64,000 nucleotides of DNA from an uncultured Alphaproteobacteria bacterium (GCA_934277435.1 CAKQUE010000002.1:62001-126000), one strand, 5' to 3'. Shown: positions 1 through 8,988, numbered from the stretch's first letter. The notes: a model not told the origin generated them from the sequence alone. Numbers and translations are program-made.

Positions 1-623
1 CGACAATCAAACAATTCTCCCTGACAAGCGTTTAGCGCTACTTTCTTTTTGCCGTCGCTACTCAAATAAAATGAAATCTGCGGATTGGCCAAAGCTATGC
101 GCTGCAGCATATCCACACACTGCGCCGCCTCCGAAGCGTCAGACTTCATAAATTTTAAGCGCGCCGGTGTCGTATAAAACAAATCGCGCACCTCAATTTT
201 GGTTCCCAAAGGAACGGCCGCCGGTCTGACATCGCTTTTGTCACCGCCGTTGACGCTGATTTGCCAGCCGCTATCCGCGTTTTGCTGACGTGAACTGATT
301 GTTAATTTGGCAACAGAAGCTATAGACGGCAGCGCCTCGCCTCTGAACCCCAAAAAATTTATATTGAACAAATCATTATCCGGCAATTTTGAAGTGGCGT
401 GCCGTTCCACAGCCAAAGGCAGTTCTTCAACGCTGATACCTTTACCATTATCAACAACCGTAATCAGGTTTTTTCCGCCGCCTTCCAGCGTGACCTCTAT
501 TTTTGAGGCTCCGGCATCAATTGCGTTTTCTACCAATTCTTTTATCACCGAAGCCGGACGCTCTATCACCTCACCGGCGGCTATTTGGTTGACTAAATTA
601 GACGGTAAAACGCGAATTGGCAT
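1..623 (-). CDS. mutL: DNA mismatch repair protein MutL (N-terminal part, runs off the left edge)
   Basis: MutL couples mismatch recognition by MutS to strand removal. The 207 visible residues hold the GHKL ATPase motifs at the usual MutL positions: E29-x3-N33 in ELVENAIDAGA, DNGKGI at 58-63 and GFRGEAL near 93-99. The N-terminal MPIRVLPSNLVNQIAAGEVIERP is the family start. The ATG lies at 621-623, 8 nt after the pgi stop, so mutL is probably the last visible gene of the lspA-M16-pgi operon. The C-terminal dimerisation and endonuclease region lies outside the window, so it cannot be judged whether this MutL has nuclease motifs. Confidence 0.95.
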   Translation of the reverse strand, partial: MPIRVLPSNLVNQIAAGEVIERPASVIKELVENAIDAGASKIEVTLEGGGKNLITVVDNGKGISVEELPLAVERHATSKLPDNDLFNINFLGFRGEALPSIASVAKLTISSRQQNADSGWQISVNGGDKSDVRPAAVPLGTKIEVRDLFYTTPARLKFMKSDASEAAQCVDMLQRIALANPQISFYLSSDGKKKVALNACQGELFDC

Positions 624-631
624 AGTTCAAA

Positions 632-2272
632 CTACTTTCTAATTTTTTTGATATAATTGATTAACGCCGTTGTGGAGCTGTCATGTTCAACGCCAAAGGC
701 GGTTCCTTCAATCTCCGGCAATATATTCAAAGCCAGTTTTTTGCCAAGTTCAACACCGAATTGGTCAAAAGAGTTAATATTCCAAATAACTCCTTGCACA
801 TAAATTTTGTGTTCATACATAGCAACCAGCATACCCAAGGTATACGGGTCCAGCTTTTTAACCACAATGGTATTGGACGGACGATTGCCGGAAAAGCTCT
901 TATATTTTTTCAGAGCTTCAATTTCGTCTTTACTCTTTCCGGCTTTTTCCAGTTCCAAAGCCGCCTCTTCCACAGTTTTACCTTGCATCAAAGCTTCGCC
1001 TTGAGCCAAAACGTTTGATAGCAAAATTTGGTGATGATTACCGATTTCATTGTGAGAAATTGCCGGAATTATAAAGTCCACCGGCACAATTTCAGTTCCT
1101 TGGTGCAAAAGTTGGAAAAACGAGTGCTGCACGTCGGTTCCGGCGCCACCGAACAAAGCCGGTCCGGTCGCGTAACTAACCGGTTTGTTATCCAAGCCAA
1201 TTGATTTACCGTTGCTTTCCATATCCAACTGCTGCAAATAAGCCGGCAGATATTGTAAATATTGGTCATACGGCACAACGCAATAGCGATGTATACCATA
1301 AAAATTGTTATACCAAATTCCAAGCAAAGCCAAAACAACCGGAATATTGTGTTCCAATTCAGTTTCGGCAAAATGCTTATCCATAGCGTTTGCTCCTTTG
1401 AGCATACGTTCAAAATTTTCAAAACCCACGGCAATGCAGATAATCATACCAATGGCAGACCACATAGAATAGCGGCCGCCGACAAAGTCCCAAAATTCAA
1501 ACATATTATCGGAATTGATACCAAATTTTTCCACTTCGACCTTGTTGGTTGAAAGCGCTATAAAATGCTTAGCAACGGCATGTTCACCCAAAGCGTCTAC
1601 CAGCCATTTGCGGCAGGTTTTGGCGTTAGTAAGAGTTTCTATGGTAGTAAATGTTTTTGAAGCCACAATAAAAAGAGTTGTTTCCGGATCAATTTTATTC
1701 AAAACCTCGGCGCAAGCTGTGCCGTCAATATTCGAAATAAAATAACATTTGATATCTTTTGCCCAATACGGACGCAAAGCCTCAACCGCCATACGAGGTC
1801 CCAAATCCGAGCCACCAATGCCGATATTGACAATATTAGTCAGTTTTTTGCCGGTATAGCCGGTAAATCTTCCCAAGCGAACAGCTTCGGAAAAATCTTT
1901 CATTCGAGCTAAAACTTCGCGGATTTTTGGCATAACATCGCGACCATCGACATAAATCGGAGTATTATCCTGATGGCGCAAAGCCACATGCAAAACCGCA
2001 CGGTTTTCAGTTTTATTAATTTTTTCGCCGCTGAACATTGATTTTATGCGTCCGCACACGTCACGTTCTTTAGCCAAATCAAACAAAGCCGACATCACGC
2101 TGTCATCAATTCTGTTCTTAGAATAATCAAGCAGTAAATTTTCTAATTTTAAAGAATATTTATCAGCTCTGTTTTCATCAGCTGCAAATAAATCTTTCAT
2201 TTGTGTTTTTTTGAAACGACGGTAAACACTGTCTAATTTACCCCATGATTTTAATTTATTTCTTCCGAACAT
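632..2272 (-). CDS. pgi: Glucose-6-phosphate isomerase
   Basis: Pgi interconverts glucose-6-phosphate and fructose-6-phosphate in the cytoplasm. The 546-aa product has the usual length of the long bacterial enzyme. It carries the GIGGSDLGPRM sugar-phosphate loop, the SKTFTTIET segment, and the QYLQYLPAYLQQLDMESNGK signature region. I chose the ATG at 2270-2272, whose product begins MFGRNKLKSW. It is preceded by GAGGAGG, which lies in the last codons of the upstream M16 gene. The longer reading frame adds nine residues with no support. The start is 4 nt from the M16 stop, so the two are co-transcribed and probably translationally coupled. Confidence 0.95.
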   Translation of the reverse strand: MFGRNKLKSWGKLDSVYRRFKKTQMKDLFAADENRADKYSLKLENLLLDYSKNRIDDSVMSALFDLAKERDVCGRIKSMFSGEKINKTENRAVLHVALRHQDNTPIYVDGRDVMPKIREVLARMKDFSEAVRLGRFTGYTGKKLTNIVNIGIGGSDLGPRMAVEALRPYWAKDIKCYFISNIDGTACAEVLNKIDPETTLFIVASKTFTTIETLTNAKTCRKWLVDALGEHAVAKHFIALSTNKVEVEKFGINSDNMFEFWDFVGGRYSMWSAIGMIICIAVGFENFERMLKGANAMDKHFAETELEHNIPVVLALLGIWYNNFYGIHRYCVVPYDQYLQYLPAYLQQLDMESNGKSIGLDNKPVSYATGPALFGGAGTDVQHSFFQLLHQGTEIVPVDFIIPAISHNEIGNHHQILLSNVLAQGEALMQGKTVEEAALELEKAGKSKDEIEALKKYKSFSGNRPSNTIVVKKLDPYTLGMLVAMYEHKIYVQGVIWNINSFDQFGVELGKKLALNILPEIEGTAFGVEHDSSTTALINYIKKIRK

Positions 2273-2276
2273 TTTT

Positions 2277-3692
2277 TTATTTTTCCTCCTCGCTATCAAC
2301 TCCGATATTCACAAAATCAGGAATTGAACTAAAATATTTTTTTGCCGCTTCATTAGCATCTTTCAACGACACATTGCGGACATAATCATTGCGCTTATCT
2401 AAAAAATCAAGACCTAAATTATATTTTTGCATCGAAACCAGCATTCCCGAAACGCCATCTATGTTGGCAAAACGCAAATAAAACGAATTTATCAAAGAGT
2501 TCTTAGCCTCGTTTAGCTCTTTATTGCTTAGGCCTTTTTCACCTAATCTCAACCATTCTTCTTTCAGCATTTGCTGCGCTTTGGCAAAATTTTCGTGGGT
2601 TGCCGAAAAACCTCCGCCGATTAGCGCCGCCGCATCATTAATTGAAAGATATGTATAAACGCCATAAGTTAAACCTTCTTTTTCTCTGATTTTTTTGGAA
2701 AGACGAGAACTTAAACCGGATTCGCCAAAAATATAGTTGACCAGATATAAAGGATAAAAATCGGCACTGTCACGAAATGTTCCTTTTGCCGCCAATCGAG
2801 TCAAAGCCTGCGCAGAACTGCGTTCGGTGTTATACTCTACACCGTCGGCCGAAAAATCAATTTTAGGCAGCGGTTTAGTCAAACTTTCTTTTGGCAGTTT
2901 TCCAAATAAATCTTCCAGCAATTTTGTTGCTTCGGCGGCAGATAAATCGCCGGCTATACCAACAATTAAATTATCCTGAGCCAAATTCTGCGCCAGATAA
3001 GTTCTGATATCAGCAGCGGTAAATGTTTTTATATCTTCCGCCTTGCCCAATGTATTGCGGGCGTAGGGATGACCTGCAAAAATATCCTCTTTAAATTTAT
3101 TTGCCAAAACTTGTTGAGGATTTTCATTTTGCATTTGCAAAACAGTCAAAAGTTGTTGTTTTTTCAAATAAATTGAATTTTCATCTAATCTCGGGCGCTC
3201 TAAAACTTCTTGCAACAAAGATACTGCTGTTTTTATATTTTCAACCGGAAAAGCCAGCTGCCCCTCAAAATCATCTGCCGAAACAGAAAATCCAAGCTTG
3301 ATACCGTTTTCTTCCACAATTTCTTTAAACTTTTGACTATCAAAATCGCCAGCGCCTTCCGTCAGCAGTAAAGCCGAAAAATTGGCTAATCCTTGTTTAT
3401 TTTCGGCATCGTGCGCAGTTCCGGAATTTTTGAACAAAAAGCTAACACTAACAATCGGCGTTGAATGCTCTTCCATAAAATATGCCGAAAGTCCATCTTG
3501 AGAAATAACTTTAATTTTTGTTTTTAACCCTTTGTTTTTTAATTCTGAATTTTCTAAAATATTTTCAATATTCAGCGAAGAGTAATGTTTATACATCACC
3601 GAAAGCTGCCAGCAGCAAAAAACAACGACCGCCGCTAAAAACAAACGTTTTAGGTAATAAATCAAATTTTTTGGTTTTGCGTGTTTAATCAT
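2277..3692 (-). CDS. M16 family peptidase-like protein, non-catalytic partner
   Basis: This is the second of two adjacent M16 (pitrilysin/PqqL-type) genes. The 471-aa product has one hydrophobic segment near residues 17-37, so it is probably membrane-anchored or exported. At the place of the zinc motif HxxEH it reads GLANFSALLLTEGAG, so the metal ligands are missing. The C-terminal half keeps the M16 pattern SSRLSKKIREKEGLTYGVY. In heterodimeric M16 enzymes one subunit carries zinc and the other only shapes the chamber, and this looks like the latter. The ATG at 3692 overlaps the stop of the catalytic gene by 8 nt and has a GGAAGGAG ribosome site. Confidence 0.9.
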   Translation of the reverse strand: MIKHAKPKNLIYYLKRLFLAAVVVFCCWQLSVMYKHYSSLNIENILENSELKNKGLKTKIKVISQDGLSAYFMEEHSTPIVSVSFLFKNSGTAHDAENKQGLANFSALLLTEGAGDFDSQKFKEIVEENGIKLGFSVSADDFEGQLAFPVENIKTAVSLLQEVLERPRLDENSIYLKKQQLLTVLQMQNENPQQVLANKFKEDIFAGHPYARNTLGKAEDIKTFTAADIRTYLAQNLAQDNLIVGIAGDLSAAEATKLLEDLFGKLPKESLTKPLPKIDFSADGVEYNTERSSAQALTRLAAKGTFRDSADFYPLYLVNYIFGESGLSSRLSKKIREKEGLTYGVYTYLSINDAAALIGGGFSATHENFAKAQQMLKEEWLRLGEKGLSNKELNEAKNSLINSFYLRFANIDGVSGMLVSMQKYNLGLDFLDKRNDYVRNVSLKDANEAAKKYFSSIPDFVNIGVDSEEEK

Positions 3693-5040
3693 TTTTTTCC
3701 GCTCCTTCCGGCAGAGGCAACAACACACCTTCTAAAGTTGCAGAATGTAGAAAAACTTCTTTAGCGGCTTGAATAACTCCATCTAAAGTTACGTTTTTTA
3801 TTTCATTTTCATAATTTTGCGCTTCGGACAAACTAAACCCACTAATCAACATATCCCCAAGCCAATAAGCGGCATCTTCGGGGTTATCATTAGCAAAAAC
3901 CAAATCAGCAATCATTTTTTTCTTAACTTTTTCGAGTTTAGCAACTGTCAAATCTTGCAGCGCTTGAGCTCTGGCTTCACGCAAAGCAATTCTAGCAGTC
4001 ATAATAGTCACGTCTTTAGCCGGCAGCAAAGACAAAGAAAACACGCTGTTGCTTTGCGCATTAAAACTGTATTCGGCCGAAACGCCAACGGCAATTTTTC
4101 TATTTTCAACCAATTCTTGATACAGTGCAGAAGTTTGGCTACCGCCCAAGTATTCTGCCAGCACAATATAATCATAAACAGAACCTTTTACTGCCGAATA
4201 ATTTGGCAAACGATATTTTTCCACCAATTTGGGCGTAGAAATAAGCGGCAACTTCATTTGTAATTTTTCTCTATAAAAATCTGTTTCCGGTTCAATATTT
4301 TTTTTAGCGACTTTCCGCGCCGGAATGTTTCCATAGTATTTTTCCGCCAATTTTTTAGCTATCGGCACATCTATATCGCCGGCCAAAACCAAAATAGCGT
4401 TGTTAGGAGCATAATAACGCTGATAAAAATCTCTGATATCATGAGAGTTCAAATCCATAATTTCATCGGCCAAACCTGATACCGGACGACCATAGGCAGA
4501 ATTACCCCACAGCAGCAAACTCAGTCTTTCGGCAAACGGTGCCGCCGGATTATTTTCTATAACCTGCTTGCGTTCTTGATAAACTATTTTGCGTTCGGCC
4601 TCAAAAGCATCTTCATCAAAGTTCAAATTTTGCATTCTGTCGGCTTCGAGCGCCATCAAAGCCTCTAGCTTGCTAATATCAGCAAACTGGTGGTAAGCCG
4701 TCATATCCTGACTGGTAAAAGCATTGCTGTCAGCGCCATTTTCATGCATAATTTGATTAAATTCATCGCCTTTTACCTTTTTGGTTCCGCGAAACATTAG
4801 ATGTTCTAACAAATGCGCGCTTCCGCCCTTGCCTTTAACTTCATCAACCGCGCCGGCATTATACCAAACCATATGTTTTATCAGCGGCGCTTTATGATTT
4901 TCTACCACCACAACCCGCAAACCGTTATCCAAGGTAAACTCATCGGCTTTAAATAAATCTGCAGCCGCTGTCAAAGGCAACAGCAGCAAAACAGCGGTCA
5001 AAATCTGACTCAAATTATTCTTCGTCTTCAAAATTTTCAT
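3685..5040 (-). CDS. M16 family zinc metallopeptidase, catalytic subunit
   Basis: A secreted or periplasmic zinc peptidase. The 451-aa product starts with a signal peptide (LTAVLLLLPLTAAA) and has the inverted zinc motif HLLEH at residues 76-80, with a downstream acidic segment EAERKIVYQE supplying the third ligand. The C-terminal M16 domain follows. It overlaps the inactive partner downstream by 8 nt and the small lipoprotein gene upstream by 26 nt, so the three genes are tightly linked. A TTG nine nt upstream is possible as a start, but the ATG at 5038-5040 gives a cleaner signal peptide. The substrate is unknown. Confidence 0.92.
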   Translation of the reverse strand: MKILKTKNNLSQILTAVLLLLPLTAAADLFKADEFTLDNGLRVVVVENHKAPLIKHMVWYNAGAVDEVKGKGGSAHLLEHLMFRGTKKVKGDEFNQIMHENGADSNAFTSQDMTAYHQFADISKLEALMALEADRMQNLNFDEDAFEAERKIVYQERKQVIENNPAAPFAERLSLLLWGNSAYGRPVSGLADEIMDLNSHDIRDFYQRYYAPNNAILVLAGDIDVPIAKKLAEKYYGNIPARKVAKKNIEPETDFYREKLQMKLPLISTPKLVEKYRLPNYSAVKGSVYDYIVLAEYLGGSQTSALYQELVENRKIAVGVSAEYSFNAQSNSVFSLSLLPAKDVTIMTARIALREARAQALQDLTVAKLEKVKKKMIADLVFANDNPEDAAYWLGDMLISGFSLSEAQNYENEIKNVTLDGVIQAAKEVFLHSATLEGVLLPLPEGAEKND

Positions 5041-5221
5041 CTGTTTCAATCACTTTTGGACGAACGTTGTATTCCGGCGGCAAAATTAAAGGCTGTTTAG
5101 TCACTACTTTGGTTTCATCTGGGCTCTGACGGGCAAATCCCAAATCTTTTTTAGTTAAACCGCAAGCAGAAATTCCGCAGATTATTATACCTAAAAACAA
5201 TATAAGACTTAGTTTTTTCAT
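5015..5221 (-). CDS. Small lipoprotein, DUF3035-like
   Basis: A 68-aa lipoprotein. It has a short signal peptide ending in the lipobox GISAC, with Cys20 as the lipidation site. The mature part contains SPDETKVVTKQPLILPPEY, which follows the DUF3035 pattern (PDE-VV-PL-PP) found in alphaproteobacteria between lspA and M16 peptidase genes. The gene starts 1 nt after the lspA stop, with AAGGTG as ribosome site, and its end overlaps the M16 peptidase. LspA, the product of the preceding gene, would process this lipoprotein. Its function is unknown. Confidence 0.85.
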   Translation of the reverse strand: MKKLSLILFLGIIICGISACGLTKKDLGFARQSPDETKVVTKQPLILPPEYNVRPKVIETDENFEDEE

Positions 5222-5222
5222 C

Positions 5223-5711
5223 TCACACCTTATCTAACCCTTTCTTTTTATTGCAAAAAATTTCCATAGCAATCAAAATAAACACTCCAACGCAAATAAA
5301 GCTATCTGCCAAATTAAACGCCGGCCAATGCATATTTTTATAATGAAAATCCAAAAAATCCAACACAGCGCCAAAACGCACTCTATCTATCACATTACCG
5401 ATTGCTCCGCCTATTATGCAAGCCAATGCGGCAATTTTCAGCTTATTTGTTTCTTGCAGCAGCCAATAAAACAAAAACGCCGCTACACCAAGCGCAAACA
5501 CACTTAAAACAATGGCTCCGGTTTGTCCATAATTATTAAACATAGAAAAACTAACACCGGTATTCCAGACTTTTACCCAATTAAAAAAGCTTGTGCAGGC
5601 TAGAGGCTGGCTTTCAACAAAATATTCAGCAGCAAAAAATTTACTGATTTGATCAGCCGCCACGGTTAAAACAATTACAATCAGACCAAGCCACACAAAA
5701 TTTCTCCTCAA
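5223..5711 (-). CDS. lspA: Signal peptidase II (lipoprotein signal peptidase)
   Basis: LspA is an inner-membrane aspartyl protease that removes the signal peptide from lipid-modified prolipoproteins. The 162-aa product has the family size and four hydrophobic segments. The two catalytic aspartate motifs are visible: GNVIDRVRFG and, about 25 residues later, FNLADSFI. It is the first gene of the leftward run lspA, DUF3035 lipoprotein, M16, M16, pgi, mutL, an arrangement whose first four genes recur in alphaproteobacteria. Confidence 0.95.
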   Translation of the reverse strand: MRRNFVWLGLIVIVLTVAADQISKFFAAEYFVESQPLACTSFFNWVKVWNTGVSFSMFNNYGQTGAIVLSVFALGVAAFLFYWLLQETNKLKIAALACIIGGAIGNVIDRVRFGAVLDFLDFHYKNMHWPAFNLADSFICVGVFILIAMEIFCNKKKGLDKV

Positions 5712-5790
5712 ATTTTAAATACATCTAAGAATATACCAAAATGATTTAATATGATAAAGCGTGAATTTAAATAGTCTACAGATTTTTTTA

Positions 5791-6744
5791 TCAAAACATA
5801 CCTTTTTTGCGAAAATAAATAATCACAATCAAAGTTGCAAGCACTGAAAGCGACAGCACAATCCAAAAGCCATATTGCATATTAGCCGCCGGAACAGCCA
5901 CGTTCATTCCCCAAAAACTGGCCAGCATGGTTGGGATAGAAAGCACAATCGTGATAGCGGCCAAAAATTTCATTACCAAATTCACATTATTATTAATAAT
6001 CGAGGCAAAACCATCCATCATACCTTCTAAAATTGAACGGTGCATATCCACCATTTCTATAGCTTGCTTATTTTCCACAATCACGTCTTCAAGCAAGTCA
6101 ATATCGTCTTCAGTAAAAGCCAAAAGTTTTGAGGTTGCCGGAGATTTTATCATACGCAAAATTTTTTCCAACACCAAATGATTATCGCGCAAAGCCGTGG
6201 TAAAATAAACCAAAGATTTTTGAATTTCTATCAACTGAAACAGTTCTTGATTGTTGGTTGTTTGTTTCAAAGCGTCTTCAATATGCTCGGTTTTACGGTT
6301 GATAATCGCCAAATAGCGCAAATAAAACTGAGTAATTTTGTATAGTATCAACAGCATAAAACGAGTGCGCTCGCGCGTATCAAAAGTTTTTGCCGTATTT
6401 TTATTAAAAGCTCCCAAAATTCGGTTGTCTTTAGAACAAATGGTCAAAAAGTTTTTGGCCGAAAAAACCAAACCACAAGGCAATGTATCAAAATTACCTT
6501 CTTCATCAAGCAAAGGCAGATTGATAATCGCCGAAAAAACGCCGTCATCAACCTCTGTGCGAGAGCGTTCATCAGCATCCAAAGAATTTTTCAAAATATC
6601 TGGATCAACCTTCAGCATAGAAGAAACGTGTTCAATTTCTTCACCTGAAGGGTTTATAAGATTAAACCATGCTTGAGAAACATTACGAGACTGTTTGAGC
6701 TTAACTAACTTTCCGCCGTTTTCTGTTTTATAAATTTTCAACAT
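5791..6744 (-). CDS. corA: CorA-family magnesium/divalent cation transporter
   Basis: A 317-aa CorA-like inner-membrane channel. The large N-terminal cytoplasmic domain is followed by two C-terminal transmembrane helices. The selectivity signature GMN lies at the end of the first helix (SFWGMNV; the common form is YGMNF). The last residues are basic (YFRKKGMF), as expected for the cytoplasmic tail. An AGGAGAG ribosome site precedes the ATG. It stands alone, with the tRNA-Leu gene upstream and the lspA operon downstream in the same direction. Confidence 0.92.
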   Translation of the reverse strand: MLKIYKTENGGKLVKLKQSRNVSQAWFNLINPSGEEIEHVSSMLKVDPDILKNSLDADERSRTEVDDGVFSAIINLPLLDEEGNFDTLPCGLVFSAKNFLTICSKDNRILGAFNKNTAKTFDTRERTRFMLLILYKITQFYLRYLAIINRKTEHIEDALKQTTNNQELFQLIEIQKSLVYFTTALRDNHLVLEKILRMIKSPATSKLLAFTEDDIDLLEDVIVENKQAIEMVDMHRSILEGMMDGFASIINNNVNLVMKFLAAITIVLSIPTMLASFWGMNVAVPAANMQYGFWIVLSLSVLATLIVIIYFRKKGMF

Positions 6745-6789
6745 AGCCAGCTCTCCTTTGACGTCTCGATTGCAAAGTAAGTTTCAAAA

Positions 6790-6875
6790 TGGTGCGGCCA
6801 AGAAGACTTGAACTTCCATGAACTTAGTTCATAACGACCTCAACGTTACGCGTCTACCAATTTCGCCATGGCCGC
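6790..6875 (-). tRNA. tRNA-Leu (anticodon GAG)
   Basis: An 86-nt class II tRNA read on the minus strand. The acceptor arms GCGGCCA and TGGCCGC pair fully. The D-arm has GCG/CGC around AAATTGGTAGA. The anticodon stem TAACG/CGTTA encloses loop TTGAGGT, giving anticodon GAG (Leu, CTC/CTT). A long variable arm (TGAAC...GTTCA) is typical of tRNA-Leu, and the T-arm contains GTTCAAGT. The discriminator A and a template-encoded CCA are present at the 3' end. Confidence 0.95.
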
Positions 6876-6959
6876 ACATTCAAAACAACATACAAATATT
6901 ATAATCTTTTCAAATAATCAAGCATTTTTTTCAACTGTGTAAAAAAAATAAAAAAAATC

Positions 6960-6988
6960 TTGACAAAATAAACAGAACGAGTTATACA
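6960..6988 (+). promoter_or_regulatory. Sigma70-type promoter of the 7040 lipoprotein gene
   Basis: TTGACA at 6960-6965, a 17-nt spacer, and TATACA at 6983-6988. The predicted transcript would start near 6995 and give a leader of about 45 nt, almost pure A+T, with no Shine-Dalgarno sequence before the ATG at 7040. Confidence 0.75.
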
Positions 6989-7039
6989 ATAGACATATTT
7001 TAATTATTCTGATTATTTTTAATTTAAACTTAAGACCTT

Positions 7040-7780
7040 ATGAAAAAGATTGTTTCTTTTATGGTTGTTGCAATCGTTGCATTGTGCGCCATGTTGACTT
7101 CTTGCAACAGTGGGAAGTCAAACAGTGTTAGTAATGGTAATGGTGGAGGAAACGAGTACTCAGAGTCTCCGCTGATTGGTGACTTTGTTCTGTTAAGCTC
7201 AGTTAACGCTGACGGAACTACAGTCACAGGCCTGAAGAAAGGTGACAAGGTGGTCATCGAACCACAGTACAGAGAGATTACCTACGACGCTGTCAATGGT
7301 ACTTTTGAGTGCCTCGTTTCTGATGACGGCGCCCACAGAAAGTTTACTCTTGCTGATGCCGATGGGCACATTATGCGCCCGGGTGAATACGAAAAGTTCA
7401 CCAAGGATGAGTATGGATACTACCACCTCTTCAATGATGAAGGGGAAGCGATTTATTCGCCGTCCGCCAAGAAATCTCTCGGCATGTACGAGAAGATTTC
7501 GATTGGTGGCCCAAAACATGAATTCCTCTTTTGCAAGAAAGATGGAAAGTGGGGTGTATCCACATTTGGAGACATCTTCTATTTAGAGAAGATGTACGAC
7601 AGAGTTTATATCGTCAACTACAAAAACGATAAAAGCTTTGTTGTCATCACCCAAAAGGGTGATGAATGGGAGATGTACGAGCAAACTGATAAGGAGAAGC
7701 TTTACTATGATGTAACCGCTGCCGAAATCAAGAAGCTCACAAAGAACAGTGAGTCGGGATTCTTGGACGTAAAGTTCTGA
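7040..7780 (+). CDS. Hypothetical lipoprotein with WG-repeat-like segments
   Basis: A 246-aa predicted lipoprotein. The signal peptide ends in LTSC (Cys22) and is followed by a Ser/Gly/Asn-rich linker. Later parts contain short aromatic repeats such as KKDGKWGVSTFG, resembling WG-type beta repeats. Codon use differs from the flanking genes: AAG for lysine, AGA for arginine, and GTC, ATC and TAC are common, whereas neighbours favour AAA and A/T-ending codons. There is no Shine-Dalgarno sequence. It has its own promoter and terminator, so it is monocistronic. The overall style resembles Bacteroidetes lipoproteins, which suggests transfer, but the function is not recognised. Confidence 0.8.
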   Translation: MKKIVSFMVVAIVALCAMLTSCNSGKSNSVSNGNGGGNEYSESPLIGDFVLLSSVNADGTTVTGLKKGDKVVIEPQYREITYDAVNGTFECLVSDDGAHRKFTLADADGHIMRPGEYEKFTKDEYGYYHLFNDEGEAIYSPSAKKSLGMYEKISIGGPKHEFLFCKKDGKWGVSTFGDIFYLEKMYDRVYIVNYKNDKSFVVITQKGDEWEMYEQTDKEKLYYDVTAAEIKKLTKNSESGFLDVKF

Positions 7781-7793
7781 GCCACTCTTAATA

Positions 7794-7822
7794 AAAAACA
7801 CCCTCTTTTCAGGGTGTTTTTT
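7794..7822 (+). terminator. Intrinsic terminator of the 7040 lipoprotein gene
   Basis: Perfect stem AAAAACACCCT / AGGGTGTTTTT with a 6-nt loop, followed by T residues, 13 nt after the stop codon. Confidence 0.9.
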
Positions 7823-7861
7823 ACTTGGTTGTAAATATTATTAATTTTAAAATTATTAATT

Positions 7862-8017
7862 ATGGCTAAACACAAAGCTGCTAAAAAGCAAGATGCTGTT
7901 ATGTATGACCCATACGATCTTTTGGGTCAGGGTGTAAAGAGTAATAAAAACTTTGCTCAAAAACAACACCCAAAAAACAACAAGCCTTCCAAAATAAGAG
8001 ATAATGATTCTCTTTAA
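7862..8017 (+). CDS. Small basic hypothetical protein (51 aa)
   Basis: The ATG at 7862-7864 opens a 51-codon frame whose product starts MAKHKAAKKQDAVMYDPYDL. It is hydrophilic and rich in Lys, Asn and Gln, with no membrane segment. It follows the terminator of the lipoprotein gene and has its own strong terminator 12 nt after the stop. Its leader is A+T-only and lacks a Shine-Dalgarno sequence, as for other atypical genes here (7040, 35663, 62538). The placement between two terminators is the main support that this is a real gene. No family is recognised. Confidence 0.55.
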   Translation: MAKHKAAKKQDAVMYDPYDLLGQGVKSNKNFAQKQHPKNNKPSKIRDNDSL

Positions 8018-8028
8018 TGGGCTCTAAA

Positions 8029-8061
8029 AAAATCTGCTGACACCTCGGCAGATTTTTTTTT
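8029..8061 (+). terminator. Intrinsic terminator of the 51-aa protein gene
   Basis: Stem AATCTGC / GCAGATT around a 10-nt loop, followed by a run of T residues. Confidence 0.9.
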
Positions 8062-8123
8062 GCATAGACTAAAACATTTATTAACAAAGTGGTTATATAA
8101 TCCCTCCCTGAAAGGATTGTACT

Positions 8124-8810
8124 TTGTTGAAATATCAAATATATAAAACTCCCGCTGACGTGCAGAAACTGATATTTTTTTTGCACGGATACAACGATAG
8201 TCCCGCTAATCATGAAAAAACTATGGAATGGCTGCAAACAAAACTGCATAATGCTTATATTATTATGCCGCAAGCACCTGAAATTTGTGATAAAAATCCT
8301 AAGCAATGGCAATGGTTCGGAATGCTGCAACCAGATCCGGAAAATAAACGCATCAATCCACAAACTTCGGTTGCGCAAATCTTTGCCATCTATCAGAAAA
8401 CCGCTCCAAATATTGATTTCTGCGCCAAACAAATAAATTCTTTTATTGACGATATTCAAAATAAATATGATATTGATGATAAACATACTTATATTGTTGG
8501 TTTTTCGCAAGGCGCTATGTTGGCAATTTATACGGCAATAAGCCGAAAATCGACCATTGGCGGGGCATTCAGTCTTTCGGGTTTAGTTGCAGGACGCAAA
8601 TTTTTAGCAAAACAAATAAATTCATTTCCGCCAATCTATCTATTTCATGGCCGAGATGATTTAAAAGTTCAATACAAAACGCTGCGACCAACCGTACAAT
8701 GGCTAAAACGCCGTGGATTAGCGGTAAAAACTTTCACCTACCCCAAGTTAACCCACCATATTATAGAACCTGAAATTGAAAAATTAGCAGACATTATAAA
8801 CCGCTCTTAG
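8124..8810 (+). CDS. Alpha/beta hydrolase, carboxylesterase/phospholipase type
   Basis: A 228-aa serine hydrolase of the Abhydrolase_2 (YpfH/carboxylesterase) type. The oxyanion-hole segment is FFLHGYNDSPAN. The nucleophile elbow is GFSQGAM (Ser in GxSxG), the acid is in LFHGRDDLKV, and the histidine is in KLTHHI near the C-terminus, so the catalytic triad is complete. No signal peptide is seen, so it is probably cytoplasmic. The start is taken as TTG at 8124, placed 8 nt after AAAGGA; the next codon is also TTG. It converges on a small membrane-protein gene on the other strand. Confidence 0.88.
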   Translation: MLKYQIYKTPADVQKLIFFLHGYNDSPANHEKTMEWLQTKLHNAYIIMPQAPEICDKNPKQWQWFGMLQPDPENKRINPQTSVAQIFAIYQKTAPNIDFCAKQINSFIDDIQNKYDIDDKHTYIVGFSQGAMLAIYTAISRKSTIGGAFSLSGLVAGRKFLAKQINSFPPIYLFHGRDDLKVQYKTLRPTVQWLKRRGLAVKTFTYPKLTHHIIEPEIEKLADIINRS

Positions 8811-8811
8811 A

Positions 8812-8988
8812 TTAGTCTGCACGTTGCCAATTTTCAGATATTTTTAACACAATCAACATACCACCTGTGCAAAACCAGCATACAAACCAAATAATAACAT
8901 AAACGCCAGCAATAAAAATTATTATCCAATCCCAAAGTAGCAATATCCATATCAATACAACCTTTATTAATTTTAGAAAGTTACCCAT
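8812..8988 (-). CDS. Small hydrophobic membrane protein (58 aa)
   Basis: A frame of 58 codons on the minus strand, starting MGNFLKLIKVVLIWILLLWD. Nearly all of residues 8-48 are hydrophobic and rich in Trp, Ile and Val, giving one or two membrane helices, followed by a short polar tail. AAAGG lies 8 nt before the ATG at 8986-8988. The stop is 1 nt from the stop of the convergent esterase gene. Coding is supported by the ribosome site and the coherent membrane composition, but no family is recognised. Confidence 0.6.
   Translation of the reverse strand: MGNFLKLIKVVLIWILLLWDWIIIFIAGVYVIIWFVCWFCTGGMLIVLKISENWQRAD

Noticed and set aside
2277..3692. Inactive M16 gene as a decaying pseudogene
   Set aside because: The frame is intact and full length, and heterodimeric M16 enzymes normally have one subunit without the zinc motif.
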